This document shows, piece after piece, positions 25,078-33,022 of a stretch of 64,000 nucleotides of DNA. This DNA is from Elusimicrobiota bacterium (GTDB taxonomy: Bacteria; Elusimicrobiota; Elusimicrobia; UBA1565): the NCBI GenBank assembly GCA_041660925.1, contig JBAZVI010000001.1, positions 496,001 to 560,000 of the forward strand, in the 5' to 3' direction. Every line of letters begins with the position of its first letter. The stretch's first letter is position 1. The translations under genes were made by a program, and so were the position numbers. The notes beneath the pieces were generated by a model. The model did no database searches and was not told the DNA's origin. It was given only the letters and a program-made list of their open reading frames with translations.

Positions 25078-26790
25078 ATGCTCTCCACCCTTCTGACGCT
25101 CCTCCTGCTCCTCCCCGCTCCGGCGTCCGCCGCCTCCTCGGGAGCGGCTCCGACGGGCCCCGACCCGATGATGCGGGCGGTCGAGACCGAGCTCGCGCGC
25201 GCCTTCAAGGGTCTGCAGAAGGCGGAGAAGGCCCCGCTCTACTACCTCGGCTACCAGGTGCGCGACGTCCGCACCCTCGACGTCACCGCCTACGTCGGAG
25301 CGCTGACCGGCGAGGCCGAGCACCACTACCGCAGCGTCGACGTGGACGTGCGCGTCGGGGACCGGAAGCTCGACAACACCCACCAGATCAAGGGCAAGGA
25401 GTCCTGGTCCGAAGGGCAGGGACAGCAGCACTTCACCGAGCTCAGCGTCGACGACGACGAAGCGGGCCTGCGGACCGACCTCTGGCTGCGCACCGAGGAC
25501 GCCTACAAGGACGCCGTCCAGCGCTACACGAAGGTCGCCACCAACAAGGCCGTCACCGCCGAGGAGGAGGACAAGTCCGACGACTTCTCCCTCGAGCCCC
25601 CCGCGACCGGCTTCGCACTGGTCGCGGCCCCCGTCTTCGACCTCGAGCCCTGGCGGGGCCGCCTGCGCCGCCTGAGCGCGGCGATCAAGGCCTACCCCTT
25701 CGTCTTCGACTCCGGCGTCCGCCTCTCCCTGCGCACCGAGAACCGCTGGACGCTCACCAGCGAGGGGACCCGCGTCGCCGACGGCAACCGCTTCGTGCGC
25801 CTGAGCTACTCGCTCTCCAGCCGCACCGAGGACGGCATGGACCTCGAGCGCACGAAGAGCTACGACGGGGATTCCGTCGGCGACCTCCCCTCCGAGGACC
25901 TCATGCTCTCCGACCTGCGGCGCGCGGCCGACGAGCTCAAGGCCCTGCGCGGAGCCCCCCTCGTCGAGCCCTACACCGGCCCGGCCATCATCCGCGCCCG
26001 CGCCACGGGCGTCTACTTCCACGAGATCCTCGGCCACCGCCTCGAGGGCCACCGCCAGCGCATGGAGGACGAGGGACAGACCTTCACGAAGATGCTCGGC
26101 AAGGAGGTCGTCGCGCCCTTCCTCAGCGTCGTCGACGACCCCCTGCGCGAGCGCTTCGGCCGGACCTTCCTGCGCGGGTCCTACCGCTACGACGACGAAG
26201 GCGTCCCCGCCCGGCGCGTCTCCCTCATCGAGAACGGCGTCCTCAAGACCTTCCTCATGTCGCGCCTCCCCGTCAAAGGCTTCGATCACAGCAACGGCCA
26301 CGGCCGACGCTCCCCCGGCTTCGGCGTCATCCCGCGCATGGGCAACCTCATCGTCACCGCCGCCGAGAAGGTGCCCTACCCGCGGCTGCGCGAGAAGCTC
26401 ATCGAGGAGATCCGCCGCCAGAAGAAGCCCTACGGGCTCGTCTTCGAGGACATCTCCGGGGGCTTCACCGGGACCCAGCGCCAGGGGCCGCAGTCCTTCA
26501 AGGTCATGCCGCTCCTGGTCTACCGCGTCTACCCCGACGGCAGGCCCGACGAGGTCGTGCGCGGCGTGGACATCGTGGGCACGCCGCTGACCTCCTTCAG
26601 CAAGATCATCGCGGCGGCCGACGACGACGACGTCTTCAACGGGACCTGCGGCGCCGAATCCGGCTGGGTGCCTGTCTCGGCCGTCGCGCCGAGCGTGCTC
26701 GTCAGCGAGATCGAGGTGGAGAAGAAGGCGAAGTCCTCGGAGAAGCCGCCCGTCCTGCCGCCCCCCTACGCCGGCGGAGGCCAGCCATGA
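25078..26790 (+). CDS. Secreted TldD-family metallopeptidase
   Basis: TldD proteins are zinc peptidases that, with TldE, trim modified peptides; the known ones are cytoplasmic. This 570-residue protein starts with a signal peptide (MLSTLLTLLLLLPAPASAAS), so it is exported. An upstream ATG at 25000 in the same frame would bury the signal. The metal motif is intact in ARATGVYFHEILGHRLEGHR (HEILGH), and the TldD core FLRGSYRYDDEGVPARRVSLIENGVL and FLMSRLP follows. The C-terminal region has ISGGFTGTQRQGPQSFKVMP, also as in TldD. Its stop overlaps the next gene as ATGA, so the two products are probably made together as a heterodimer. Confidence 0.9.
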   Translation: MLSTLLTLLLLLPAPASAASSGAAPTGPDPMMRAVETELARAFKGLQKAEKAPLYYLGYQVRDVRTLDVTAYVGALTGEAEHHYRSVDVDVRVGDRKLDNTHQIKGKESWSEGQGQQHFTELSVDDDEAGLRTDLWLRTEDAYKDAVQRYTKVATNKAVTAEEEDKSDDFSLEPPATGFALVAAPVFDLEPWRGRLRRLSAAIKAYPFVFDSGVRLSLRTENRWTLTSEGTRVADGNRFVRLSYSLSSRTEDGMDLERTKSYDGDSVGDLPSEDLMLSDLRRAADELKALRGAPLVEPYTGPAIIRARATGVYFHEILGHRLEGHRQRMEDEGQTFTKMLGKEVVAPFLSVVDDPLRERFGRTFLRGSYRYDDEGVPARRVSLIENGVLKTFLMSRLPVKGFDHSNGHGRRSPGFGVIPRMGNLIVTAAEKVPYPRLREKLIEEIRRQKKPYGLVFEDISGGFTGTQRQGPQSFKVMPLLVYRVYPDGRPDEVVRGVDIVGTPLTSFSKIIAAADDDDVFNGTCGAESGWVPVSAVAPSVLVSEIEVEKKAKSSEKPPVLPPPYAGGGQP

Positions 26791-28598
26791 ACGCGCGAAA
26801 CTCCGCTCCCTCGGCCATGAGAACCCTCTCCCTCCGGAGTTCCGCGGGGCTCCTGCTCCTCGCCCTGCTTGCGCCCTCGTCGTTCGCGGCGGACGCCGCG
26901 AACGACGGCGTCGGGTCGGCGCGCGTGCGCGACGCCGCCGCGCACGCGGGCCCGTCCGCGAAGGGCGACGACCCCGTCCTGCGCGCGATGGGCGACGAGG
27001 TGAAGCGCTCGGTCGAGCGACTGGAGATGCAGAAGCTCGGCAAGCCCTACTTCGTCTCGGCGACCGTCGTCGAGGACGACCGCCTCGAGATCGAGGGCGT
27101 CTTCGGCGCCCTCAAGGACCCCAACCGCTCCCGCTCCCGCCGCGTACGGACCGTCCTGCGCATCGGAAGCCGCGAGTTCGACAACGCCCACTACGTCGGA
27201 AAGGACTACTGGCACTACCAGCCGTTCACCGACGTCGGCCCCATCGACGACGACTACGACGCCGTGCGCGGGGCGCTCTGGCTGACCGCCGACCAGGCCT
27301 ACAAGCAGGCGCTCGAGAAGCTCTCGCAGAAAGAGGCCTACCGGCACACGCGCAACATCACCGAGAAGATCTCCGACCTCTCGAAGGACCCGGTCTCTTC
27401 GGCCCGCCTCCCCTCGAGCGGCGCCGTCCTCGACCAGCCGCTCTGGGAGGAGCGGGTGCGCCGCCTCTCCGCGGTGTTCCGGAAGTACCCGGCCGTCCAG
27501 CGCTCCTCGGTGGGCCTCTACTTCTCGCGCCGCACGACGCGGCTGGCCGACAGCGAGGGACGCCGCCTCGCCCAGCCCGACGACGACTTCGAGCTCCTCG
27601 TCTCCGCCTCGGGGCAGGCGAAGGACGGGATGACCGTCAAGGACCGTCGGCGCGTCATCCGCCGCCGCATCGAGGACTTCCCCGACCTCCCCGCGCTGGA
27701 AGCCGAGGCCGCGCGGCTCGCACAGGACGTCACCGACCTCGCCTCCGCGACCGTCGCGGAGCCCTATGTGGGCCCGGTCCTCCTCGAGGGCCCCGCCGCC
27801 GGGGAGTTCTTCAACCAGCTCCTCGCGCACAACGTCTCCTTCCCGCGCGAGCTCTGGATCGAGGACGAGGGCGTGAAGGGCGAGTTCGGCAGCGGCGAGC
27901 TCGCGCCGCGCCTGGGGCTGCGGGTGATCTCCCCTCTCTTCGACGTGACCGACGACCCCTCCGCGGAGAGCGCCGCGGGCCAGCCGCTGCTCGGGACCTA
28001 CGCCTACGACGACGAGGGGATCGCGGCGAGGCCGGTGCGCATCGCGGAGAAGGGACTCCTCAAGGACCTGCCGATGGGGCGCGAGCCCATCAAGGAGCGC
28101 GAGGGCTCCAACGGCCACGGCCGCGGCGCGTTCTGGGAGTTCCCCACCGCCCACATCTCGAACCTGTTCGTCGTCCCGCGCTCCTCCATCCCGCTCGCGG
28201 ACCTGCGCAAGGAGCTCCTCAAGCGCGCCGCCGACTTCGGCCTCCCCTACGGCATCGTCATCCGGCGACTCGGGGAAGAAGACGACCAGGACAAGGACGA
28301 GCTCCTGGCCGCGCCGGTGCTGGCCTACAAGGTGGACGTGAAGACGGGCAAGGAGGAGCTGCTGCGCAGCGCCCAGTTCTCGGGGGTCTCGCTGCGGGCC
28401 CTGCGCGACATCGCGCTGGCCTCCGACCGGACGCTGGTCTACAACTACTACCAGCTCGGCCCCTACAAAGTCAGCCGGGGCCAGACCCAGGCGAGCATCG
28501 TCTCGCCCGACGTCCTGCTCGCGGAGATGGAGTTCAAGAAGACGGACCGCAAGCCCGAGAAGCCGCCCTACCTCAAGCACCCCTACTTCGACAAGTAG
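26787..28598 (+). CDS. Secreted TldD/TldE-family paralogue lacking the metal motif
   Basis: The 603-residue protein is a diverged paralogue of the preceding gene product, with the same order of blocks: signal peptide (LLLLALLAPSSFAAD), ADQAYKQALEKLSQKEAYR, PYVGPVLLEGPAAGEFFNQLL, LLGTYAYDDEGIAARPVRIAEKG and SNGHGRG. At the site where the first protein has HEILGH this one reads FNQLLAHN: His and Glu are replaced by Asn and Gln, so it should not bind zinc. The TldE partner of TldD likewise lacks the metal motif, so this is probably the non-catalytic half of a secreted TldD/E-like complex. It is coupled to the upstream gene by ATGA. Confidence 0.88.
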   Translation: MNARNSAPSAMRTLSLRSSAGLLLLALLAPSSFAADAANDGVGSARVRDAAAHAGPSAKGDDPVLRAMGDEVKRSVERLEMQKLGKPYFVSATVVEDDRLEIEGVFGALKDPNRSRSRRVRTVLRIGSREFDNAHYVGKDYWHYQPFTDVGPIDDDYDAVRGALWLTADQAYKQALEKLSQKEAYRHTRNITEKISDLSKDPVSSARLPSSGAVLDQPLWEERVRRLSAVFRKYPAVQRSSVGLYFSRRTTRLADSEGRRLAQPDDDFELLVSASGQAKDGMTVKDRRRVIRRRIEDFPDLPALEAEAARLAQDVTDLASATVAEPYVGPVLLEGPAAGEFFNQLLAHNVSFPRELWIEDEGVKGEFGSGELAPRLGLRVISPLFDVTDDPSAESAAGQPLLGTYAYDDEGIAARPVRIAEKGLLKDLPMGREPIKEREGSNGHGRGAFWEFPTAHISNLFVVPRSSIPLADLRKELLKRAADFGLPYGIVIRRLGEEDDQDKDELLAAPVLAYKVDVKTGKEELLRSAQFSGVSLRALRDIALASDRTLVYNYYQLGPYKVSRGQTQASIVSPDVLLAEMEFKKTDRKPEKPPYLKHPYFDK

Positions 28599-28929
28599 AA
28601 GAGCCGGGCGTGCGGGAATCCCTCCCGTGCGCCCGGCCCTTCGGAGCTTCGCTCCCCCCAAGCCGTGGGGCCCCCCTCACGGGCGCGTCGGGACGGCTTC
28701 CCGCACGCCCGGCTCGCGGTATGTCTGCGCAGTGATGCCCGTGTAGCGGCTTCTCGGGCTTACGACATATCTTGAAGAGGGAATCTCAGCGACGGGACGC
28801 GGCGCAGACAGGCCGCTCCTGGGGCCTGGTGGAGTCGCCCCTCCACTCCGTCAACGTCTGGGGGGTGCCTGATATCGCGGCGCGAGAGGATTGCACGACG
28901 CACGGAGCGCGCCGCGACGAAGGCGGCGT
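28599..28929. other. 331-bp convergent intergenic region
   Basis: No gene is supported. The first 115 bp form a long hairpin (separate entry). The rest has a small stem (GTGGAG/CTCCAC, about 28830-28846). I could not match it to tmRNA, RNase P, SRP or 6S RNA by motif, and no tRNA is present. Confidence 0.5.
28601..28715. terminator. Long hairpin between convergent genes
   Basis: A perfect 18-bp inverted repeat (GAGCCGGGCGTGCGGGAA at 28601-28618, its complement at 28698-28715) encloses 79 bp that contain a smaller GGAGC-TTC-GCTCC hairpin. It begins 3 bp after the TldE-like stop. It lacks clear T-tracts and could be a bidirectional terminator or a structured repeat. Confidence 0.55.
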
Positions 28930-30711
28930 TTACGCGGATGCCGCGACGGAGCGGCGCAGGTCGGCGAGCTGGAGCTGCCAGGACAGGTAGGCGTCGAGGC
29001 GCTCCATCTTGTCGAAGACGACCTCTTCGGGGAGCTCGCGGCGGAAGGCGGCCTGGGCGCCGCGGTCGACGGGGACGTTGGGCGCGAGCAGGACGGCCTG
29101 CTGGAGTTGTCCGTAGAACTCCGCGAGCTTCTCGGCCGAGGGGTCGGGCTCGGTGGAGGCCGCCCAGCGCAGGCGCACGGCGCCCTCGCGCCCGAAGACC
29201 TCGAGGAGCGGCAGCACGGCCTTCACCCCGCGATAGGTGCGCTGGGCGCCCGCGAGCGGCCCGAGGGAACCGGCCAAGACCTCCGTCTCGAAGAGGCCGA
29301 GCCCCTCCTTCTCCAGCTTCTCCATGCGCACCCCGCAGCCGGCGATGAGCGTCGTCTCGGGCCAGCGCAGGAGCTCCTCCCCCCCGTCCGCGCAGCGGAA
29401 TCGCATCCCTTCGGCGTCCACCTTGAGTCCGAGCGCGAGCCGCGCCTTGGGCAGCGGCAGGAGGTGCCCGTCGGGGACGACGAGGACCGGGGTCCCCTCC
29501 CGCTCCAGCGCGTCGGCCTTCTTCGAGGCCTCCCCGGGCGGCAGGGCCTTGCCCAGCACGCCGGGCTCGGCGTCTCCCGCGAAATCGGCGGCGTGGTCCT
29601 CGCGCAGGATCCAGCAGGGCTCCTGCGCCTCGGGCGCGTCGGTGAAGGTCCGGGTCACGAGTCCTTCCAGCTTCTTCAGGCGCTCGCCGGCGTCCTTCTG
29701 GACCGCCTCGTCGGCGCGGGGATGGCGCGCGGCGGCGCGATAGGCGGCGGCCGCGGCGGCGTAGTCGTGATAGTGGCTCTCCTGGACCCAGCCGAGCAGG
29801 AGCTGGGCGTGCGCGCAGAGCGGGTCGAGCGGCGCGCGCATGACGCAGCGCTCCAGCGCGTCCTTGGCCAGGTGCGGATGGCCGTGCCGGGCGAGCCGGT
29901 CCGCGACCCAGAGCTGGGCCGGCGCCGAGAGCGCGAAGTAGGGGTCGCGGCGCACCGCGTCGACGTAGCCGCGCAGCGCGGCGTCCTCGCTGCCGGCGCG
30001 CACGAGCGCCTCCAGCTCCTTCCTCTTCGGGGCCGAGGCGGCGTCCTCGGGGCGCGCGCCCCGCTCGCCGGAGAGCCCGCTGGAGGCGCCGGGCTCGAGG
30101 GCGCGGACGAGAGCCCCGACGACGAGGCCGAAGGCCACCCCCCCCAGATGCGCGCTGTGCGCGACGCCGTCGCGCTCGCCGAGAAGCGCGAGCTGCAGGT
30201 ACTCCCAGCCCAGATAGAGCGCGCCGAAGACGAGCGCGCTGATGCTGTAGTGCAGCATGCCGCCGCCGCGACGGGAGGGCACGAGGATGAAGCACTTCAT
30301 GCGAGCGCCGGGGAAGAGCACGAGGTAGAGGCCGATGACGCCGCTCACCGCCCCGCTCGCCCCGATGGCGGGGACGAAGGTCCCCGGGTTGAAGGACATG
30401 AAGCCCCAGTGCGCGGCGAAGCCCGCGGCGAGGTAGAAAGGCACGAACCAGCGCCCCAGCCGAGCCTCGACGTTGTCGCCGAAGAGCCAGAGGAACCACA
30501 TGTTCCCGGCCAGATGCATGAGGCCGCCGTGCATGAAGAGCGAGAAGAGCCAGCGTTCCGGACTGCCCGAGTGATAGGGGATGAAGCCGTAGGCCTCCAC
30601 GAAATGCGGCGACGAGAACAGGAGCCCGACGAGGTTGAGGACGATGAGGGTGATGGTCAGCGTCTTGCGGCTCGGGGCCGGATTCTCGTCGGCGTAAGGG
30701 ATGGGGATCAT
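28930..30711 (-). CDS. Rhomboid-family intramembrane protease with a long tail
   Basis: The 593-residue protein starts with a six-span rhomboid domain: LFSLFMHGGLMHLAGNMWFL, the catalytic Ser in AIGASGAVSGVIGLYL and the catalytic His in AHSAHLGGVAFGLVVG. Residues 215-340 hold helical, TPR-like sequence (YVDAVRRDPYFALSAPAQLW, YAAAAAAYRAAARHPRADEA). Residues 350-593 form an uncharacterised C-terminal region. The start is the ATG at 30709-30711, matching the family's N-terminus (MIPIPYADENPAPSRK, then a span); a longer frame upstream is unsupported. TAAATT lies 7 nt upstream. This is the second rhomboid in the window. Confidence 0.9.
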   Translation of the reverse strand: MIPIPYADENPAPSRKTLTITLIVLNLVGLLFSSPHFVEAYGFIPYHSGSPERWLFSLFMHGGLMHLAGNMWFLWLFGDNVEARLGRWFVPFYLAAGFAAHWGFMSFNPGTFVPAIGASGAVSGVIGLYLVLFPGARMKCFILVPSRRGGGMLHYSISALVFGALYLGWEYLQLALLGERDGVAHSAHLGGVAFGLVVGALVRALEPGASSGLSGERGARPEDAASAPKRKELEALVRAGSEDAALRGYVDAVRRDPYFALSAPAQLWVADRLARHGHPHLAKDALERCVMRAPLDPLCAHAQLLLGWVQESHYHDYAAAAAAYRAAARHPRADEAVQKDAGERLKKLEGLVTRTFTDAPEAQEPCWILREDHAADFAGDAEPGVLGKALPPGEASKKADALEREGTPVLVVPDGHLLPLPKARLALGLKVDAEGMRFRCADGGEELLRWPETTLIAGCGVRMEKLEKEGLGLFETEVLAGSLGPLAGAQRTYRGVKAVLPLLEVFGREGAVRLRWAASTEPDPSAEKLAEFYGQLQQAVLLAPNVPVDRGAQAAFRRELPEEVVFDKMERLDAYLSWQLQLADLRRSVAASA

Positions 30712-30877
30712 TGCCCCTAATTTAACAGTCGCACCCGCGAGCGTCAAGCGCAAAGACCGGCGGTTACGGAAATACTGCGCGAAAACGAGGGCTGCCGGGA
30801 ACGGAAACAAATGGGACACGGGTCCGGGGCTACACTGCGGAGGAAGGGACGGAGCCGGGAGTCGGGAGGACGCCGAG

Positions 30878-31243
30878 ATGAGACACCTTCGAGCTGCGCT
30901 CTATTTTGGATTCGGGCTCCTCGCGCTGTCCGCCGCGCGCGCCGAGGCCTCACCGGACGCTTCACCGGTCCTCCTCATCGACCACGTCGTCCCCGGCCTC
31001 TGCGAACAGCCCCCCTGCCGCGTCCGCCTCTCCCTGCTCTCGTGCGGCGAGCGCGGCCCCTCGCTCGCGGAGAGCGCCTCCCGCCCGCTGAACATCGTCC
31101 GCCTCGGCGCCGACGCCTCGGCCGCGCGGGCGCCCGTCCGCCTGCTCGGCCGCTTCGCGACCCTGGCCGGGACCTTCATGGGCCGCTCCGACGCCGCCGC
31201 CCTGGGCGTTTTCCGCCTCCGCTTCAAGGTCATCCTCGAATAG
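30878..31243 (+). CDS. Small secreted protein of unknown function
   Basis: The 121-residue product has a signal peptide (MRHLRAALYFGFGLLALSAA, cleavage near ARAEA). The mature part has three Cys (GLCEQPPC and LLSCGERG), so a disulfide is possible, and no recognised domain. The ATG at 30878 has GGGAGGA about 8 nt upstream; the longer frame reading is not needed. TACACT at about 30829 may be its -10. It sits alone between the divergent rhomboid gene and fabI. Confidence 0.65.
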   Translation: MRHLRAALYFGFGLLALSAARAEASPDASPVLLIDHVVPGLCEQPPCRVRLSLLSCGERGPSLAESASRPLNIVRLGADASAARAPVRLLGRFATLAGTFMGRSDAAALGVFRLRFKVILE

Positions 31244-31293
31244 AAGAACCAAAAGTCCGCCTCAGCCCCCTCTGGCACCAAAAGTTGCATAAG

Positions 31294-31371
31294 TTCCGGC
31301 GTCAGGCACTCCGAGCGATATAAGGGGTTTATTTGCCAAATAAGTTGCGAAAGTCGACGCCTGACGCCGTG
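31294..31371. promoter_or_regulatory. Inverted repeats upstream of fabI
   Basis: GGCGTCAGGC (about 31294) and GCCTGACGCC (about 31360) form a 10-bp inverted repeat around an AT-rich core. The core holds the near-palindrome TTATTTG-C-CAAATAA (31329-31343). It could be an operator for fabI or the relic of a small inserted element. Confidence 0.5.
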
Positions 31372-31421
31372 TCAGAGTTCAGAGATTTAGGGGAGGCCTT
31401 ATCCGGGCGGCTTCGATTAGT

Positions 31422-31427
31422 TAGAAT
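31422..31427 (+). promoter_or_regulatory. -10 element 6 nt before fabI
   Basis: TAGAAT ends 6 nt before ATG 31434; the intervening CGGGGC is not a convincing ribosome site. A leaderless fabI mRNA is predicted. Confidence 0.55.
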
Positions 31428-31433
31428 CGGGGC

Positions 31434-32204
31434 ATGTCCAGAACCCATCGTCTGAAGGGCAAGACCGCGGTCGTGTTCGGAGTCGCCAGCGAGGAGTCCA
31501 TCGCCTGGGCCATCGCCCAGGAGCTCGCCGCCCAGGGCGCGCAGATCCTGCTCGCGTATCAGTTCCGCTACCACAGCCGCATCAAGGACCTCGCGCCGAA
31601 GCTTCCCAACCTGCTCGACTACCGCCGCTGCGACGTCCAGAACGACAAGGAGCTCGACTCCTTCTTCCATGCCCTGAAGACGCCGGTGGACATCCTCGTC
31701 CACTCCATCGCCTACGCGCCGGCGACCTCCTTCCAGAAGCCGCTCTCCCAGACCAGCTCCGAGGACTTCACGACGGCCCTGCAGGTCTCGGCGCACTCGC
31801 TGGCCAAGATCCTCGGCCGCGCCCTGCCGCACATGCCGGACGGGGGCTCGGTGATGACCATGTCCTTCCTCGGCGGCCAGCGCGCCGTCGTGAACTACAA
31901 CGTGATGGGCGTGGCCAAGGCCGCGCTCGAAGCCTATGTGCGCGGCCTCGCGCTCGAGCTCGGGCCCCGGAAGATCCGGGTCAACGCCCTCTCGCCGGGC
32001 CCCATCCAGACCCTCGCCGCCAGCGGCATCCCCGAGTTCGAGTACATGCTCTCGCGCACCCGCGAGCTCGCCCCCCTGCGCGAGACGGCCACCCAGGAGG
32101 ACGTCGCCAAGTGCGCCGCCTTCCTCGCCTCGGAGGACGCGCGGATGATCACGGGACAGACGATCCTCATCGACGGCGGCTATTCCATCGTCGGCTATCT
32201 CTAG
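31434..32204 (+). CDS. fabI: Enoyl-[acyl-carrier-protein] reductase (FabI type)
   Basis: FabI reduces trans-2-enoyl-ACP with NAD(P)H in the last step of each fatty-acid elongation cycle. The 256-residue short-chain dehydrogenase has the FabI-type nucleotide motif VVFGVASEESIAWAIAQELA, the LVHSIAYAP loop, MSFLGGQRAVVNYNVMGVAKAALE with Tyr-x6-Lys, and the C-terminal ITGQTILIDGGYSIVGY. Its length and motifs separate it from the FabG group. The next gene follows after 14 bp. Confidence 0.95.
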   Translation: MSRTHRLKGKTAVVFGVASEESIAWAIAQELAAQGAQILLAYQFRYHSRIKDLAPKLPNLLDYRRCDVQNDKELDSFFHALKTPVDILVHSIAYAPATSFQKPLSQTSSEDFTTALQVSAHSLAKILGRALPHMPDGGSVMTMSFLGGQRAVVNYNVMGVAKAALEAYVRGLALELGPRKIRVNALSPGPIQTLAASGIPEFEYMLSRTRELAPLRETATQEDVAKCAAFLASEDARMITGQTILIDGGYSIVGYL

Positions 32205-32218
32205 ACGGGAGGACGAAC

Positions 32219-32911
32219 ATGCAGACGGCGCTCAGCGCGGACCAGGTCGCGATCGAGACTCGGAACTTCATCGTCCAGGTGTACGCATGGATGACGGCGG
32301 GGCTCGCCGTCACCGGCCTCGTCGCCGGCTTCATGGCCAACGACCCCCAGATGATCCTCAACCTGGTCCGGAACTCGATCCTGTTCTACGGCCTCCTCAT
32401 CGCGGAGCTCCTGCTGGTGTTCTACCTGGCCGGCTGGGTGATGCGGATGTCCGCCTCGATGGCCACGCTGACCTTCCTGCTCTACGCGGCCCTCAACGGC
32501 GTGACCTTCTCCGTGATCTTCCTGGTCTACGCGAAGTCGTCGATCGCCAACGCCTTCTTCATCACGGCGGGGACCTTCGGGGCGATGAGCCTCTACGGCT
32601 ACACGACGAAGAGCGACCTGACGGCGGTGGGCAACCTCTGCTTCATGGGGCTCATCGGCATCATCCTGGGCTCGATGGCCAACTGGTTCATGAAGAGCCC
32701 GATGCTCGACTACATCACGACCTACGCGGGCATCGCCATCTTCATCGGCCTGACCGCGCACGACACCCAGCGCATCAAGGGGATGAACATCATCGGCAAC
32801 GAGGGGACCGAGGAGGACACCAAGGAGGCCATCTCCGGCGCCCTCATGCTCTACCTCGACTTCATCAACCTCTTCCTGAAGATCCTGCGCGCTACTGGGA
32901 AACGCAAATAA
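32219..32911 (+). CDS. Bax inhibitor-1 / YccA family membrane protein
   Basis: The 230-residue protein has seven hydrophobic spans (for example VYAWMTAGLAVTGLVAGFMA, LLIAELLLVFYLAGW) and ends with the conserved YITTYAGIAIFIGLTAHDTQ, DFINLFLKILRA pattern of the BI-1 family, where an Asp pair senses pH in calcium-leak channels. The precise role in bacteria is unclear. ATG 32219 has GGGAGGA upstream; the gene probably shares the fabI transcript. Confidence 0.92.
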   Translation: MQTALSADQVAIETRNFIVQVYAWMTAGLAVTGLVAGFMANDPQMILNLVRNSILFYGLLIAELLLVFYLAGWVMRMSASMATLTFLLYAALNGVTFSVIFLVYAKSSIANAFFITAGTFGAMSLYGYTTKSDLTAVGNLCFMGLIGIILGSMANWFMKSPMLDYITTYAGIAIFIGLTAHDTQRIKGMNIIGNEGTEEDTKEAISGALMLYLDFINLFLKILRATGKRK

Positions 32912-32923
32912 CCCCTTCCTCAA

Positions 32924-32946
32924 CTCCCCTTCCTGCGGGAGGGGAG
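32924..32946. repeat. REP-like intergenic hairpin
   Basis: CTCCCC pairs with GGGGAG around TTCCTGCGGGA, just before the terminator that follows the BI-1 gene. Confidence 0.5.
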
Positions 32947-32952
32947 GGGGCG

Positions 32953-32989
32953 CAAAAGCAGAAGGCCCGCGAAAGCGGGCCTTCTGCTT
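32953..32989. terminator. Bidirectional intrinsic terminator
   Basis: A 15-bp stem AAGCAGAAGGCCCGC / GCGGGCCTTCTGCTT with a GAAA loop lies between the convergent BI-1 and acr3 genes. A T-run (TTTTG) follows on the minus strand; TTGT follows on the plus strand. Confidence 0.88.
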
Positions 32990-33022
32990 GTCAGCGCGAA
33001 CTCTCGAAGAGGGTGAGTCGTC

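Noticed and set aside
28599..28929. Known structured RNA (tmRNA, 6S, SRP, RNase P)
   Set aside because: No conserved motif of these RNAs could be found on either strand.
28772..28990. 72-codon plus-strand frame
   Set aside because: It overlaps the 3' end of the rhomboid gene, has no ribosome site and has an Arg/Ser-rich shadow composition.
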